Source: Oscillospiraceae bacterium (GTDB lineage: Bacteria; Bacillota; Clostridia; Oscillospirales; Ruminococcaceae). From it: DNA of 64,000 bases. The translations under genes and the position numbers were made by a program. Where the stretch lies: positions 186,001 through 250,000 of the forward strand of contig CADBXK010000001.1 in NCBI GenBank assembly GCA_902798695.1. The letters are read 5' to 3'. Positions within the stretch are counted from its first letter, which is position 1, and each line of letters starts with the position of its first letter. Shown one piece after another: positions 53,961 to 64,000 of this stretch. A model generated the notes under the pieces. That model was not told where the DNA came from. It saw nothing but the letters and a program-made list of their open reading frames with translations, and did not search any database.

Positions 53961-56567
53961 ATGAATTCACAAAAATTAACACAAAAATCAACTGAAGCAA
54001 TCCAAACAGCACAAACATTAACGATGGAACATAAAAATTCTACTTTGGATGTACATCACCTATTACTTGCATTAGTTACACAACAAGATGGATTGATACC
54101 AGAATTATTAAAAAAGCAGAAAATCAATCTAAACGACTTTGTTTTAACAATTCAAAAACAAATAAACCAACTGCCACAAATTGGCCAATATAATCAAGAT
54201 ACAAGTAAAATTTATGTTTCTCAAGAAGTAGATCAAATTTTAAACTATTCTGAAAAAATAGCCGACTCCATGAAGGACGACTATATATCGGTTGAACACA
54301 TTTTTATTGCTATACTTGAAAAATCTAATAAATTAAAAGAAATATTTAAAACTTTTAATATAAACAAAGATGATTTTATAAAGATACTATCACAGGTAAG
54401 AGGTTCTGTTAGAATAACCAACGACACACCAGAATCATCCTACGACGCTTTAAAAAAATTTGGAATAAACCTTGTAGAATATGCAAAAACAAAAAAAATA
54501 GACCCCATAATAGGTAGAGATGATGAAATTCGAAACGTAATTAGAATTTTATCAAGAAAATCTAAAAACAATCCTGTACTAATTGGTGAACCAGGAGTTG
54601 GAAAAACAGCAATTGCAGAAGGTCTTGCTCAACGAATTGTTAGAGGTGATGTTCCAAATTCACTTAAAAACAAAATTATTTTTTCGCTAGATATGGGATC
54701 TTTAATTGCTGGTGCAAAATTTAGAGGAGAGTTTGAAGAACGACTCAAAGCTGTTCTAACGGAAATAAAAAAGTCTAACGGAAAAATTATAATGTTTATA
54801 GATGAGTTACACACAATAGTTGGAGCAGGAAAAACTGAAGGATCTATGGATGCCGGAAACTTATTAAAACCAATGCTTGCTAGAGGTGAACTGCACTGCA
54901 TTGGAGCAACAACTTTAGATGAATATAGAAAATATATAGAAAAAGACCCAGCATTAGAGCGAAGATTTCAACCAGTGTTAGTTAAACAACCTACAGTAGA
55001 AGATACAATTGCAATTCTTCGTGGCCTAAAAGACCGCTATGAAATATATCACGGAGTAAATATTCAAGACCAAGCTATTATAACTGCAGCAACTCTATCA
55101 GACAGATATATTACCGATAGATTTCTGCCAGATAAAGCAATAGACCTTATAGATGAAGCATGTGCAATGATAAGAACTGAAATCGATTCTATGCCAACAG
55201 AATTGGATGTTATTCAAAGAAAAATTATTCAACAAGAAATTGAAGAAGCTGCCTTAAAAAAAGAAAAAAACAACATATCACGAGAACATCTACTTGAAAT
55301 TCAGAAAGAACTATCAGATCTTAGAGCACAATTTAAAACACTAAAAACAAAATGGGAAAACGAAAAATCAACTATAGAAAAAGTTCAAAAGCTAAGAGAA
55401 AAACTTGAAAAACTCAATTCTGAAATTGAACAAGCTGAACAAAATTATGATTTAAATAAAGCAGCCGAACTTAAATATGGAAAACTTCCTGCATTAAAAA
55501 AACAACTTGAGGAAGAAGAAAAAATAGCTGTTGATTTATTAAAAACAAGATCTCTTTTAAGAGACAAAGTAACTGAAAAAGAAATTGCACAGATTATTGA
55601 GAGATGGACAGGCATTCCAACATCAAAAATCATGGAAGGTCAACAAGAAAAAATTCTCAAACTTCCAGAAATACTTCATAAAAGAGTAGTTGGCCAAGAT
55701 GAAGCCATAACCAAAGTAACAGATTCGATAATAAGATCTCGTGCCGGAATACAAGACCCTAATCGCCCAATAGGATCATTTCTATTTTTAGGTCCAACCG
55801 GAGTAGGAAAAACTGAATTAGCAAAAACTTTAGCCGCAAATTTATTTGACGATGAGCGAAATATTGTAAGAATTGATATGACAGAATATATGGAAAAATA
55901 TTCTGTAAGTAGACTTATAGGAGCTCCTCCAGGATATGTTGGCTACGAAGAAGGCGGTCAATTAACTGAAGCGATTAGACGAAAACCATATTCTGTTATA
56001 TTATTTGATGAAATTGAAAAAGCTCATCCTGACGTATTTAATATTTTATTACAAGTTTTAGATGATGGTAGAATAACCGACTCACAAGGACACACAGTTG
56101 ATTTTAAAAATACAATAATAATATTAACTTCAAATCTCGGTTCCGAAATTCTTCTGGACGGAATAGCTGATGACGGAGAAATTACACAAAATGCTAAAAA
56201 TGATATTAAAAATATTTTAAAGCAATCTTTTAAACCGGAATTTTTAAACAGATTAGACGAAATTGTACTATATAAACCTCTATCAAAAAATGATATTACT
56301 AAAATTTTAGATATACAAATAGATTCACTAAACAACAGACTATCAAATAAACAAATATCTTGCAAATTAACCGATGAGGCTAAACAATTCATCATAAATA
56401 ATGGTTATAATCCAGTATATGGTGCTAGACCATTAAAACGATTCATTCAAAGACATGTTGAAACTGAAATTGCTAAAGTCATATTAGGAGATAATTTATC
56501 TTACGGCGAAAATATAGTCGTAGACTATAAAGATGATAAACTCAAAATTAGTCATTCAAAAAAATAA
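53961..56567 (+). CDS. clpB: ClpB chaperone (Hsp100 disaggregase)
   Basis: Hexameric AAA+ disaggregase working with DnaK. The 868-residue protein has the N domain, NBD1 ([15 protein letters not shown] at about 208, [12 protein letters not shown]), the middle coiled-coil domain (about 405-525, [18 protein letters not shown]) that is specific to ClpB, and NBD2 ([15 protein letters not shown] near 612, [14 protein letters not shown]). Start ATG 53961 follows AAAGGA by nine bases. I see no CIRCE or CtsR operator, so heat control is not evident, and no separate promoter is clear. Confidence 0.95.
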   Translation: MNSQKLTQKSTEAIQTAQTLTMEHKNSTLDVHHLLLALVTQQDGLIPELLKKQKINLNDFVLTIQKQINQLPQIGQYNQDTSKIYVSQEVDQILNYSEKIADSMKDDYISVEHIFIAILEKSNKLKEIFKTFNINKDDFIKILSQVRGSVRITNDTPESSYDALKKFGINLVEYAKTKKIDPIIGRDDEIRNVIRILSRKSKNNPVLIGEPGVGKTAIAEGLAQRIVRGDVPNSLKNKIIFSLDMGSLIAGAKFRGEFEERLKAVLTEIKKSNGKIIMFIDELHTIVGAGKTEGSMDAGNLLKPMLARGELHCIGATTLDEYRKYIEKDPALERRFQPVLVKQPTVEDTIAILRGLKDRYEIYHGVNIQDQAIITAATLSDRYITDRFLPDKAIDLIDEACAMIRTEIDSMPTELDVIQRKIIQQEIEEAALKKEKNNISREHLLEIQKELSDLRAQFKTLKTKWENEKSTIEKVQKLREKLEKLNSEIEQAEQNYDLNKAAELKYGKLPALKKQLEEEEKIAVDLLKTRSLLRDKVTEKEIAQIIERWTGIPTSKIMEGQQEKILKLPEILHKRVVGQDEAITKVTDSIIRSRAGIQDPNRPIGSFLFLGPTGVGKTELAKTLAANLFDDERNIVRIDMTEYMEKYSVSRLIGAPPGYVGYEEGGQLTEAIRRKPYSVILFDEIEKAHPDVFNILLQVLDDGRITDSQGHTVDFKNTIIILTSNLGSEILLDGIADDGEITQNAKNDIKNILKQSFKPEFLNRLDEIVLYKPLSKNDITKILDIQIDSLNNRLSNKQISCKLTDEAKQFIINNGYNPVYGARPLKRFIQRHVETEIAKVILGDNLSYGENIVVDYKDDKLKISHSKK

Positions 56568-56573
56568 AAAACA

Positions 56574-56612
56574 AAAGAGATCTAAATTTATGTAAAAGAT
56601 TTAGATCTCTTT
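56574..56612. terminator. Bidirectional terminator between clpB and recN
   Basis: AAAGAGATCTAAA (56574-56586) pairs perfectly with TTTAGATCTCTTT (56600-56612), flanked by A and T runs. Confidence 0.88.
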
Positions 56613-56637
56613 ATATTTACTGTATCAACAACTATAA

Positions 56638-58308
56638 TTAATGTTGCTTACCCTTTTCAATCATTTCTTGCGCTGTTTGCATTGTTAAATTAGTAATTGA
56701 ACCCGCAGACATAATACGAGCAACTTCTTCAATTCTACCCTCTTCATTCAATTGTTCTACTTCAGCAAAAGAACGTCCATCAATAGCCTTTTTTGAAATT
56801 TTAAAATGTTCATCTGCCAACGCAGCTATTTGAGCTAGGTGCGTCACACAAAGCACCTGTCTGTTTTTAGAAGCCTGTTTTAATTTTAAACCTATTTTTT
56901 GTGCAGCAGAACCTGAAACTCCAGTATCAACCTCATCAAAAACCAACGTAGGAATTTTATCCTTTTCCGCCAAAGTGTTTTTTATAGACAACATAATTCT
57001 AGAAAGCTCTCCGCCTGACGCAATTTTGCTGATAGGCTTAGGGGGTTCTCCAACATTAGTAGAAATTAAAAATTCAACATCCTCTAATCCCCATATATTA
57101 CCCTCATGAGGTGAAACTACAACTTCAAATTTAACACCTTTCATATCTAAAAATTCAAGTTCTCTAGCAACATTTTCTGCAAATTTTTTAGCAACCAATT
57201 TTCTTTCTCTTGATAACATTTGACCTAATTCTGCAACCTGTTTCATTTCGGATTTTTGAGACACCATCAACTCATTTTGTCTTACGTCATACATTTCAAC
57301 TTTTTCAAGTTCAGATTTCAAAGAAGCTAGTTTATTATTAACATCATCAATTGTTGGACCATATTTTCGTTTAATTTTAAAAATTTCATCTAATCTACTT
57401 TCAATAGCATCTAGTTTATTGGGATTAAAATCCAAATGTTGACACTTATTAGATATGTCATAAGATATTTCTTTTATTTCAAAAAGCATATCTCTAAGTT
57501 TCTCGGAAGATAGAACAATATCATCATAATAAGCTGCTGCCGTATCTAAATGAGAAACAGCATCATCTAACATATCCACAATCCCATTCATGTCATCATC
57601 ACCTGACAAAAGTTGATGCACCATATTCAAATTTTCCAAAATTTTAGCAGAATTTCTTATTGACCTAGAATCACCTTCAAGTTCCACATCTTCTCCCTCT
57701 TCAACATCTGCCTGCTCTATCTCATTAATTTGATTAGTTATAATTTCAATTTTTTCGGATTTTAAAGCCTGATCTGCCTTTATAGCATCCAACTCCAAAT
57801 TAATCTTTTTTAAATATGAAAAATGATACTGATATTTATCTAACAATTCATTTAAATTGCCATAATCATCAAGTATATTTAAATGCTTTTCTGAAGAAAG
57901 TAATATTTGATTATCATGTTGCCCATGAATATTCACTAAAAGACTGCCTAATTCTCTAAGAATAGATATGTTTATAGGCATACCATTAATTCTTGCAGTT
58001 GTTTTCCCATCAAAAGAAATATCTCTTTGAATTATCAACTGATCTTCAGATATATCCCAATCATATTTTTCTGCAAATTCTTTAACCTCATCAGATAAAT
58101 CTTGAAAAGTTGCTATAACTACCGCCTTTTTTTCACCATTTCTAACCATATTTTTAGAACAGCGTCCACCAATTATCGAATTTATGGCGTCAACAACGAT
58201 AGACTTACCTGCACCTGTCTCACCAGTAAACAAATTCATACCCTTACCAAACTCTATTATAATCTTCTCAACAACCGCTAAATTTTGTATATATAAGTTT
58301 ACTAACAA
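56638..58308 (-). CDS. recN: DNA repair protein RecN
   Basis: SMC-like ATPase acting at double-strand breaks (556 residues). Walker A FTGETGAGKSIVVDAI (about 30), central coiled-coil arms, ABC signature ASGGELSRIMLSIK (about 432) and Walker B TLVFDEVDTGVSG. The start is TTG at 58308, after GGGAGGAA. Last gene of the xseA-to-recN operon; the arginine repressor gene that normally precedes recN in Firmicutes is missing here. Confidence 0.95.
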   Translation of the reverse strand: MLVNLYIQNLAVVEKIIIEFGKGMNLFTGETGAGKSIVVDAINSIIGGRCSKNMVRNGEKKAVVIATFQDLSDEVKEFAEKYDWDISEDQLIIQRDISFDGKTTARINGMPINISILRELGSLLVNIHGQHDNQILLSSEKHLNILDDYGNLNELLDKYQYHFSYLKKINLELDAIKADQALKSEKIEIITNQINEIEQADVEEGEDVELEGDSRSIRNSAKILENLNMVHQLLSGDDDMNGIVDMLDDAVSHLDTAAAYYDDIVLSSEKLRDMLFEIKEISYDISNKCQHLDFNPNKLDAIESRLDEIFKIKRKYGPTIDDVNNKLASLKSELEKVEMYDVRQNELMVSQKSEMKQVAELGQMLSRERKLVAKKFAENVARELEFLDMKGVKFEVVVSPHEGNIWGLEDVEFLISTNVGEPPKPISKIASGGELSRIMLSIKNTLAEKDKIPTLVFDEVDTGVSGSAAQKIGLKLKQASKNRQVLCVTHLAQIAALADEHFKISKKAIDGRSFAEVEQLNEEGRIEEVARIMSAGSITNLTMQTAQEMIEKGKQH

Positions 58309-58356
58309 GACTTTCTTCCTCCCATTCTAAAAATATTTTCATAACAATATAAAAAA

Positions 58357-59187
58357 TTAATTGGGCAAAAATTTTTTCCTAACCAAATCAAAAAAAGGAA
58401 TATCTTCTAAATAAACCAATCTTAATTTTTTATCACTTTTTCTAATTTTAACTTGTGAGCCATTTTCAAGTAAATCTAACTCAACTCCATCTATAAGTAT
58501 ATGAGTTTTACTTTTATTTCTATTTCCAATTTGCACGGCAAGTTCAGCATCATTAGAAAACAAATACGTTCTCGAAGCTAAAGAATGCGCACAAATTGGA
58601 GCCATAGATATAAAATCTAAATTAGGATCAGCCACCGGTCCCCCATTAGCTAACGCATAAGCTGTAGAGCCTGTTGGCGTTGAAAACAAAACTGAGTCAG
58701 CTCTATATTCTATTACAAAATTGTCACTTTCAAAAACTTTTAAATCAATTAAACTACCTAAAACAGGTTTCACAAACACAATATCATTTACAGCTATATG
58801 TTTCTTATTATCGTATTCTACTTCCAGAAGCATTCTTTTCTTCTCATTATATTGATTTTTTAAAATTTTTTCAAGCTTTTGTAAATCATGACATTCAAGT
58901 CCGCACAAAAATCCCATATGTCCAGAATTAATTCCTAAAATAGGTATATCATACTCCGCAGCATATTCAGAAGCTGCAAGAATTGTTCCGTCCCCACCAA
59001 CTGCAATAATAAAATCATATTTACAAATATTATCTATATCCTCAGAAATGGCATATTCTTTAAAAAATTCAAAAACATCCTTTTCAACCGCACATTTACA
59101 GCCTAACTTTTTTAATATATATATGGCATCTTGTGCGGTTTTAATTGCTTTTGACTTTCCCTTATTTATAATAAAAAAAATCTTCAT
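58357..59187 (-). CDS. nadK: NAD kinase
   Basis: Phosphorylates NAD to NADP (276 residues). Signature motifs are GGDGT (VGGDGTILAASEY, about 58) and the NE/D-rich segment STPTGSTAYALANGGPV (about 155). Start ATG 59187 follows AAGGGG by 12 bases; a frame reaching 59223 would add a Cys-rich extension with no ribosome site. Positioned between tlyA and recN as in many Clostridia. Confidence 0.94.
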   Translation of the reverse strand: MKIFFIINKGKSKAIKTAQDAIYILKKLGCKCAVEKDVFEFFKEYAISEDIDNICKYDFIIAVGGDGTILAASEYAAEYDIPILGINSGHMGFLCGLECHDLQKLEKILKNQYNEKKRMLLEVEYDNKKHIAVNDIVFVKPVLGSLIDLKVFESDNFVIEYRADSVLFSTPTGSTAYALANGGPVADPNLDFISMAPICAHSLASRTYLFSNDAELAVQIGNRNKSKTHILIDGVELDLLENGSQVKIRKSDKKLRLVYLEDIPFFDLVRKKFLPN

Positions 59188-59223
59188 ATAATAAACAAGC
59201 CCCTTGCAACACAATGAACACAA

Positions 59224-60039
59224 TCACATTTGTTTTTTCTTTTCATTTAAACTATAATGAGAACTCTCCACTAAATCAACTATTAAATTTCTATCACAAC
59301 TTTCAAAGTTACCTTTTTTTATAGTAAATAAATATTCTATATTTCCTTCAGGTCCTTTAATTGGAGAATAATCCATATAAATAACACTAAAACCTATCTC
59401 CATACAAAAATCGTATATTTTATACAAAACAGCTTCATGTATTTTAGCATCTCTAACAACGCCTTTTTTTCCTACCTGATCTCTTCCTGCTTCAAACTGA
59501 GGTTTAACCAAAACAACTGCCATAGCATTGTCTTTCAAAAGGTTATATAAAACAGGTAAAATCAAAGTTAAAGAAATAAAAGAAACATCAACTGAGGCAA
59601 AATCAATTTTGTCAGGAATCTGTTGAGTAGTCAAATATCTAGCATTTGTTCTTTCTAAACTAATAACTCTATCATCCTGCCTCAATTTCCAAGCCAACTG
59701 ACCATACCCAACGTCAACAGAATAAACCTTTTCCGCTCCATTTTGCAACATACAATCCGTAAAACCACCGGTAGAAGCTCCTATATCCAAACATACGCAC
59801 TCATTTAAATCTAATTTCAATCGAGAAACAACTTTTTCTAATTTCAATCCACCTCTACTAACATACTTAAGTGTGGACTTAAGTTTAATATCACAATTTT
59901 CTTTAACCATATCACCAGCTTTATCAGCACGATCCCCATCTACCAGAACCATACCACTCATTATCAAAGCCTTAGCTTGCTCTCGAGATTGTACAAACCC
60001 TTTACTCAAAACTAGTTGGTCTAATCTTACTTTTTTCAA
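59224..60039 (-). CDS. tlyA: TlyA family rRNA 2'-O-methyltransferase
   Basis: A 271-residue protein with an N-terminal S4 RNA-binding domain (RLDQLVLSKGFVQSREQAKALIMSGMVLVDG) and an FtsJ-type Rossmann methyltransferase (CLDIGASTGGFTDCML, about 85; DVSFISL, about 150). TlyA methylates cytidines in 16S and/or 23S rRNA using SAM; older literature calls it haemolysin. Three bases after dxs. Confidence 0.93.
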   Translation of the reverse strand: MKKVRLDQLVLSKGFVQSREQAKALIMSGMVLVDGDRADKAGDMVKENCDIKLKSTLKYVSRGGLKLEKVVSRLKLDLNECVCLDIGASTGGFTDCMLQNGAEKVYSVDVGYGQLAWKLRQDDRVISLERTNARYLTTQQIPDKIDFASVDVSFISLTLILPVLYNLLKDNAMAVVLVKPQFEAGRDQVGKKGVVRDAKIHEAVLYKIYDFCMEIGFSVIYMDYSPIKGPEGNIEYLFTIKKGNFESCDRNLIVDLVESSHYSLNEKKKQM

Positions 60040-60042
60040 CCA

Positions 60043-61941
60043 TTAACCCCTTTCATTAACAGTCACAACTTCATCACTACCAAGTTTAACACAATTGTTA
60101 ATAATTTTTTCTGTCATGCTTTTATAATCTAACCCTATAGATTCTAAAGCAGAATATACACGAGACTGAGGAACAAAAGAATTGTCTATAGCTGTTAAAC
60201 TCCACTGGCCATTAAATCCTAATTCAACCAAATCCGAAATTATATGTTCACCAATTCCTCCGCGCTTAATTCCCTCTTCGAAAAAGAAAATTTTGCGAAA
60301 TTTCATTAGCTCGCATAAAATACTTTTTTCTATTGGACATATTTTTCCAATTTTCATTACCGCCACATTAATTCCAGCATTAATCAAACTTTTTTGCGCC
60401 CTTATAGCTTGTCCTACGAGTCTTCCATATGTAACAATTACAATATCCGATTCACCTATAAGTCTATAGTCACAATCAAAATCATCATAACCAGACACTA
60501 AAGCATCTTCCGGCCCCTTAGGATATCTTATAGAAACTAATCCATCTGTTTTATATATCGCCCTATTCAACATTCCTCTCAACTCTGAATAATTGCATGG
60601 CGAATAAACTGTCATATTCGGAATAGAAGTTAAAAAGGCTGTATCAAAAACTCCTTGATGCGTTTCTCCATCTTCGCCCACAATTCCAGCTCTATCCACA
60701 CATAATAATATGTGCTCATTTTGTATAGCAGCATCATGTAAAATTTGATCATAACTTCTTTGCAAAAATGTAGAATAAACAGCAAAAACTGGCAACATAC
60801 CATTTGCTCCCAATCCAGCAGCATATGTCACGGCATGCTGCTCTGCTATCCCTATATCAAAAAACCTATTTGGAAATTTTTTTCGAAAACTAGATAATCC
60901 TGTTCCATGTTCCATAGCGGCAGTTATAGCACAAACTCTTTCATCTTTATTTGCTAAATTACAAAGTTCTTTGCCAAAAACTTCAGAAAACGAATTCTTG
61001 TTTTTTGAACTTACAACACCATACTTGAGATTAAATGGGCTTACTCCATGATATAAATCCGGATTATTCTCAGCTTTAGCATAACCTTTCCCTTTTTTAG
61101 TAAATACTTGTATCAACGCTGGTTTATCTGTCTGATTAGCCCAATTTATAGCTTGAAATAACTCAGATAAATTATGTCCATCAACAGAACTCAAAAATGA
61201 AAAGCCAAGATCTGTAAAAAAATCTGATTTATATACTATTTTCTTTAAAGTTTCTTTAGAGTCTCTTATTTTATTTTTCGCAATTTCACCAACTAATGGA
61301 ATTTTATCTAAAACTTCTTCCATTGCAACCCTAGTTGAAATATACGCCTGATTAGATCTCATATTAGAAATATATCGGGAAAAACCACCAACTGTTTTAG
61401 AAATAGACATATCATTATAATTTAATATTATTATTAAATTGTTTAAATCAGAAACATTATTCAATGCTTCATATGCCATCCCTCCAGTAAGCGCACCATC
61501 TCCAATTACAGCTATAACTTTATTACTAGTTTTCTTTAAAATCTCAGCTCTAGCAAATCCACAAGCTGCTGACAATGAAGTAGAAGCATGTCCTGAAATA
61601 AAAACATCATGTTCACTTTCAAAAGGTTTAGTAAAACCAGATATACCACCTTTTTTTCTTATACTATCAAAAACATCAAATCTTCCAGTCAAAAGCTTAT
61701 GCGCATAACATTGGTGTCCAACATCCCAAATAATTTTATCATTTGGTGAATTAAATTTTTTATGAAGTGCAACAGCAATCTCAACAACTCCCAAATTAGA
61801 TGCAAGATGTCCACCATTGCAAGAAACAGTTTCAAGTATTTTACTGCGAATTTCTCTACATAAATTCTCAAGATCCTTAATAGAAAAAAACTTCAAGTCA
61901 TCCGGAGATTTAATAGTACTTAGCATTTTATAGTTACTCAT
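60043..61941 (-). CDS. dxs: 1-deoxy-D-xylulose-5-phosphate synthase
   Basis: First step of the MEP isoprenoid pathway, from pyruvate and glyceraldehyde 3-phosphate (632 residues). ThDP motif GDGALTGGMAYEALNN (about 148), DVGHQCYAHKLLTGR, and the transketolase pyrimidine-binding domain with DIGIAEQHAVTYAAGLG (about 366) and DRAGIVGEDGETHQG. The start may be ATG 61941 or the in-frame ATG at 61926, nearer to the usual MLSTIKSPDDLK beginning; neither has a strong ribosome site. Provides precursors for the adjacent ispA product. Confidence 0.95.
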   Translation of the reverse strand: MSNYKMLSTIKSPDDLKFFSIKDLENLCREIRSKILETVSCNGGHLASNLGVVEIAVALHKKFNSPNDKIIWDVGHQCYAHKLLTGRFDVFDSIRKKGGISGFTKPFESEHDVFISGHASTSLSAACGFARAEILKKTSNKVIAVIGDGALTGGMAYEALNNVSDLNNLIIILNYNDMSISKTVGGFSRYISNMRSNQAYISTRVAMEEVLDKIPLVGEIAKNKIRDSKETLKKIVYKSDFFTDLGFSFLSSVDGHNLSELFQAINWANQTDKPALIQVFTKKGKGYAKAENNPDLYHGVSPFNLKYGVVSSKNKNSFSEVFGKELCNLANKDERVCAITAAMEHGTGLSSFRKKFPNRFFDIGIAEQHAVTYAAGLGANGMLPVFAVYSTFLQRSYDQILHDAAIQNEHILLCVDRAGIVGEDGETHQGVFDTAFLTSIPNMTVYSPCNYSELRGMLNRAIYKTDGLVSIRYPKGPEDALVSGYDDFDCDYRLIGESDIVIVTYGRLVGQAIRAQKSLINAGINVAVMKIGKICPIEKSILCELMKFRKIFFFEEGIKRGGIGEHIISDLVELGFNGQWSLTAIDNSFVPQSRVYSALESIGLDYKSMTEKIINNCVKLGSDEVVTVNERG

Positions 61942-61996
61942 AAATAATCAGTGGAATCAATAATAACCACCATTACACCACCTTGTTTTTACAAAT

Positions 61997-62533
61997 TTAT
62001 TGCGGAACAACCAATGCTATAACTATTCCTAACAATGCACCACCCAAAACTTCTAATGGGGTATGTCCCAATTTTTCTTTCAATTTTTTCATATCTTCAT
62101 CATCTTCTTCAGCATCTTCAAAATTATCAGGTTTTCTGCTAAAAATTTTAAGTTTGTTTTTTATTTCTCTTTGTTTTATATCTGAAATATCTAAAACATC
62201 TACAATTCTATTTATAACTCTCGCTTGTTCTCCAGAAGACCTTCTAACACCAGTTGCATCATACATAACTACAACAGCTAAAACTGCCGCTATAGCAAAC
62301 ATCGGAGAATCGACCCCACATTCTCTACTAACTGCAATAGCTAACGAACACACAGTAGCAGAATGAGCACTTGGCATTCCACCAGCTCCAAATAAACGTT
62401 CTGCATCAAAACGTTTTTCTGATATAAAAACAAACAAAGTCTTTAAAATCTGTGCAATAATCCATCCCACAAACGCACAAATCAAACAATAATTATAAGA
62501 AAAAAATTTACTAGCTACGTTAATTAATTCCAT
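61997..62533 (-). CDS. Divergent PAP2 family membrane protein (DUF212)
   Basis: A 178-residue membrane protein of the YuiD/DUF212 family: GGMPSAHSATV (about 50) is the PAP2-like phosphatase motif, followed by helices AMFAIAAVLAVVVMYDATGVRRSSGEQARVIN-like (about 80-110), an acidic loop and a final helix. Its position between ispA and dxs is recurrent in Clostridia and suggests a role on prenyl or lipid phosphates; the activity is unproven. GGAGAG precedes ATG 62533. Confidence 0.85.
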   Translation of the reverse strand: MELINVASKFFSYNYCLICAFVGWIIAQILKTLFVFISEKRFDAERLFGAGGMPSAHSATVCSLAIAVSRECGVDSPMFAIAAVLAVVVMYDATGVRRSSGEQARVINRIVDVLDISDIKQREIKNKLKIFSRKPDNFEDAEEDDEDMKKLKEKLGHTPLEVLGGALLGIVIALVVPQ

Positions 62534-62565
62534 ATATTTCTCTCCATAAAGCCACAACTTTTAAT

Positions 62566-63450
62566 TTAATGATCTCTATTTAATAAAAATTTAGTTAAAT
62601 TCATAAGAAATTGATTATTAGGCAATTTATTTAACTCGGAAATGGCATTTTCAGTATATTTCTTAGCTTTCATTTTAGCTTTTTCTAATCCTAATAAAGA
62701 AACACTATTTACTTTATTTTCTTCTATATCACTTCCCACCGGTTTTCCTAATATATTCTCAGTTCCAGTAACATCCAATACATCGTCACAAACCTGAAAA
62801 GCTAAGCCTAATGATAAAGCATAGTTATTTAAAATTTCAAAATAATTATCATTAACCCCAGCGGCAACTCCTCCTAAACAACAAGCAGCCTGTATTAATG
62901 CAGCTGTTTTTCTTTGTTGCATAACTTCAACCATGCTTTCATCTGCTCCATTTTGTTCAATAAACATGTCCATGGTCTGTCCACCAACCATTCCATCAAT
63001 CCCAGACATTTTGCTCAACAAGTCACATGCTTTTAACATATCAGATTCATTAACGCCAAACTTTTTAGCCAATAACAATATTTCAAATGCTGAAAAGAAA
63101 AGTCCATCACCAGCTAAAACAGCCGTTGCCTCATCATATTTAATATGACAAGAAGGTTGTCCTCTACGTAAGTCATCATCATCCATACAAGGTAAATCAT
63201 CATGTATTAAAGACCCTACATGAATAAATTCTACAGCACAGGCAAACGGAATTGCTTTTTGAATATCACATCCAAACATTTCGCATACTGACAAAGTCAA
63301 AACTGGTCTTATTCGTTTGCCACCAGCCATGAGGCTATATTTCATAGCCTCACAAACACGCGTCGACATAGTATGCGTTGATGGTAAAATATTTTTTAAT
63401 TCACTATTAACCATATCAACATACATATTATATTTTTCTTTAAAACTCAC
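62566..63450 (-). CDS. ispA: Polyprenyl (farnesyl/geranylgeranyl) diphosphate synthase
   Basis: Condenses IPP with allylic diphosphates (294 residues). First Asp-rich motif DDLPCMDDDDLRRG (about 82), second motif CDDVLD (about 226), GGKRIRP near residue 44. Product length cannot be fixed by eye; farnesyl diphosphate is usual for this cluster. The start is GTG after AAGGAG, inside the end of xseB. Confidence 0.93.
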   Translation of the reverse strand: MSFKEKYNMYVDMVNSELKNILPSTHTMSTRVCEAMKYSLMAGGKRIRPVLTLSVCEMFGCDIQKAIPFACAVEFIHVGSLIHDDLPCMDDDDLRRGQPSCHIKYDEATAVLAGDGLFFSAFEILLLAKKFGVNESDMLKACDLLSKMSGIDGMVGGQTMDMFIEQNGADESMVEVMQQRKTAALIQAACCLGGVAAGVNDNYFEILNNYALSLGLAFQVCDDVLDVTGTENILGKPVGSDIEENKVNSVSLLGLEKAKMKAKKYTENAISELNKLPNNQFLMNLTKFLLNRDH

Positions 63451-63454
63451 AAAA

Positions 63455-63664
63455 CTACTCCTTCGTTTTTTTGTTGCTCAAATATTCTATTTTTAGTTTA
63501 GCATTATCTAATTCATTTTTACACTTTGAATACAACTCCACACCTTTAGAATATAATTGCAAGTTATTTTCTAATGTTTCATTGCCACTTTCTAATTTTT
63601 CTAATATTGTTTCTAATTGTTCAAAAGCTTCATCAAAAGACATATTCTCCAATTTAGAATTCAT
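63455..63664 (-). CDS. xseB: Exodeoxyribonuclease VII small subunit
   Basis: A 69-residue coiled helical hairpin: SFDEAFEQLETILEKLESGNETLENNLQLYSKGVELYSKC, the XseB signature. Partner of XseA in degrading single-stranded DNA. GGAGA is eight bases before ATG 63664; an in-frame start at 63682 overlaps the ribosome site. Confidence 0.93.
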   Translation of the reverse strand: MNSKLENMSFDEAFEQLETILEKLESGNETLENNLQLYSKGVELYSKCKNELDNAKLKIEYLSNKKTKE

Positions 63665-63706
63665 TATTAAATCTCCAATCAAATTTCAAAATGTTAAACA
63701 AACATT

Positions 63707-64000
63707 CTACAATTTTTTAACCAACTTAACACTACATTCACCATTAATAAATTTGACCTTAAAAACATCTCCCAACGACAGTTTGTCCACAGAATTAACA
63801 ATATTGTTTTTGTCATCAACCACTATTGAATACCCTCTTTCTAAAACGCTAAAAGGATTCAAGCTGTTTAACAAAATTTTTTTCTCTATCAATTTATGAT
63901 CATTTTTTTCTATGATTTTACAAATTGAAAAATCTAGTGCTTTTGATAACTGATCTATTCGCTCGTATAAACGCAATACTCGAGAATACGGAGATAAATA
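63707..64000 (-). CDS. xseA: Exodeoxyribonuclease VII large subunit, C-terminal part (partial)
   Basis: The last 97 codons of a gene that continues beyond the window end. SLNPFSVLERGYSIVVDDKNN and the final GDVFKVKFINGECSVKLVKK are the conserved C-terminal segment of XseA. Start of the xseA-xseB-ispA-DUF212-dxs-tlyA-nadK-recN operon. Confidence 0.88.
   Translation of the reverse strand, partial: YLSPYSRVLRLYERIDQLSKALDFSICKIIEKNDHKLIEKKILLNSLNPFSVLERGYSIVVDDKNNIVNSVDKLSLGDVFKVKFINGECSVKLVKKL

Overview
The window looks like the chromosome of a very A+T-rich, spore-forming member of the Clostridia, probably close to the Oscillospirales/Ruminococcaceae (inference from gene content and order; no search was run). 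The evidence is the early sporulation regulators (spoIIAA, spoIIAB, sigF, spoIIGA, sigE), AddAB instead of RecBCD, RecD2, a CD1247-type protein beside efp, the xseA-xseB-ispA-dxs-tlyA-nadK-recN gene order, strong GGAGG ribosome sites with many TTG/GTG starts, and sigma-A promoters of the form TTGACA-17-TATAAT. I see no insertion sequence, prophage, CRISPR array or rRNA gene.

Layout. 1-5.5 kb: recD2, a small membrane protein, a peptidoglycan deacetylase lipoprotein and metK. 5.6-8.3 kb: an iron(II) uptake operon feoA-feoB-feoB-associated small protein, behind a strong promoter with a palindromic operator candidate. 8.4-9.6 kb: a zinc-ribbon, kinase-fold membrane protein that lacks the catalytic Asp. 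9.6-13.9 kb: minus-strand operon rpsU, yqeG, TIM-barrel endonuclease IV-like gene, aroQ, Xaa-Pro peptidase, efp, CD1247-like. 14.1-20.9 kb: addB-addA. 21-23 kb: rpsF-ssb-rpsR and galU. 23.3-25.6 kb: a membrane glycosyltransferase and a LysM-GH18 spore-type protein with a sigma-E-like promoter. 25.7-27.2 kb: small genes, a tRNA-like relic and a thioesterase. 27.3-30.3 kb: spoIIA and spoIIG operons joined into one block. 30.4-37.6 kb: trmK, nif3-like, rqcH, valS, folC. 37.8-41.1 kb: ilvB, an ACT-only small subunit, cca. 41.1-44.4 kb: metG, tatD, tadA. 44.5 kb: tRNA-Pro(GGG). 44.7-51.1 kb: one giant gene. 51.5-56.6 kb: pcrA, clpB. 56.6-64 kb: recN, nadK, tlyA, dxs, a DUF212 protein, ispA, xseB and the end of xseA.

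Most of the window is housekeeping: DNA repair, translation, iron uptake, isoprenoid precursors and sporulation control. The outstanding object is the 2117-residue protein at 44721-51074. It begins with what reads as a Nif11-type double-glycine leader, the sort normally found on small ribosomally made peptides, followed by a short hydrophobic segment, a low-complexity linker and about 1800 residues of Asn/Lys/Glu/Leu-rich coiled coil built by nested duplications. Its promoter is preceded by 29-bp tandem repeats, two of which carry an exact TGTCGAA, the Spo0A box consensus. I therefore suggest a sporulation- or stationary-phase-induced giant filamentous protein exported by, or recycled from, a peptide-export leader. 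No transporter or protease for it is in the window.

Positions of promoters and terminators come from reading the sequence by eye; family assignments rest on motifs seen in the translated proteins and on remembered family features.
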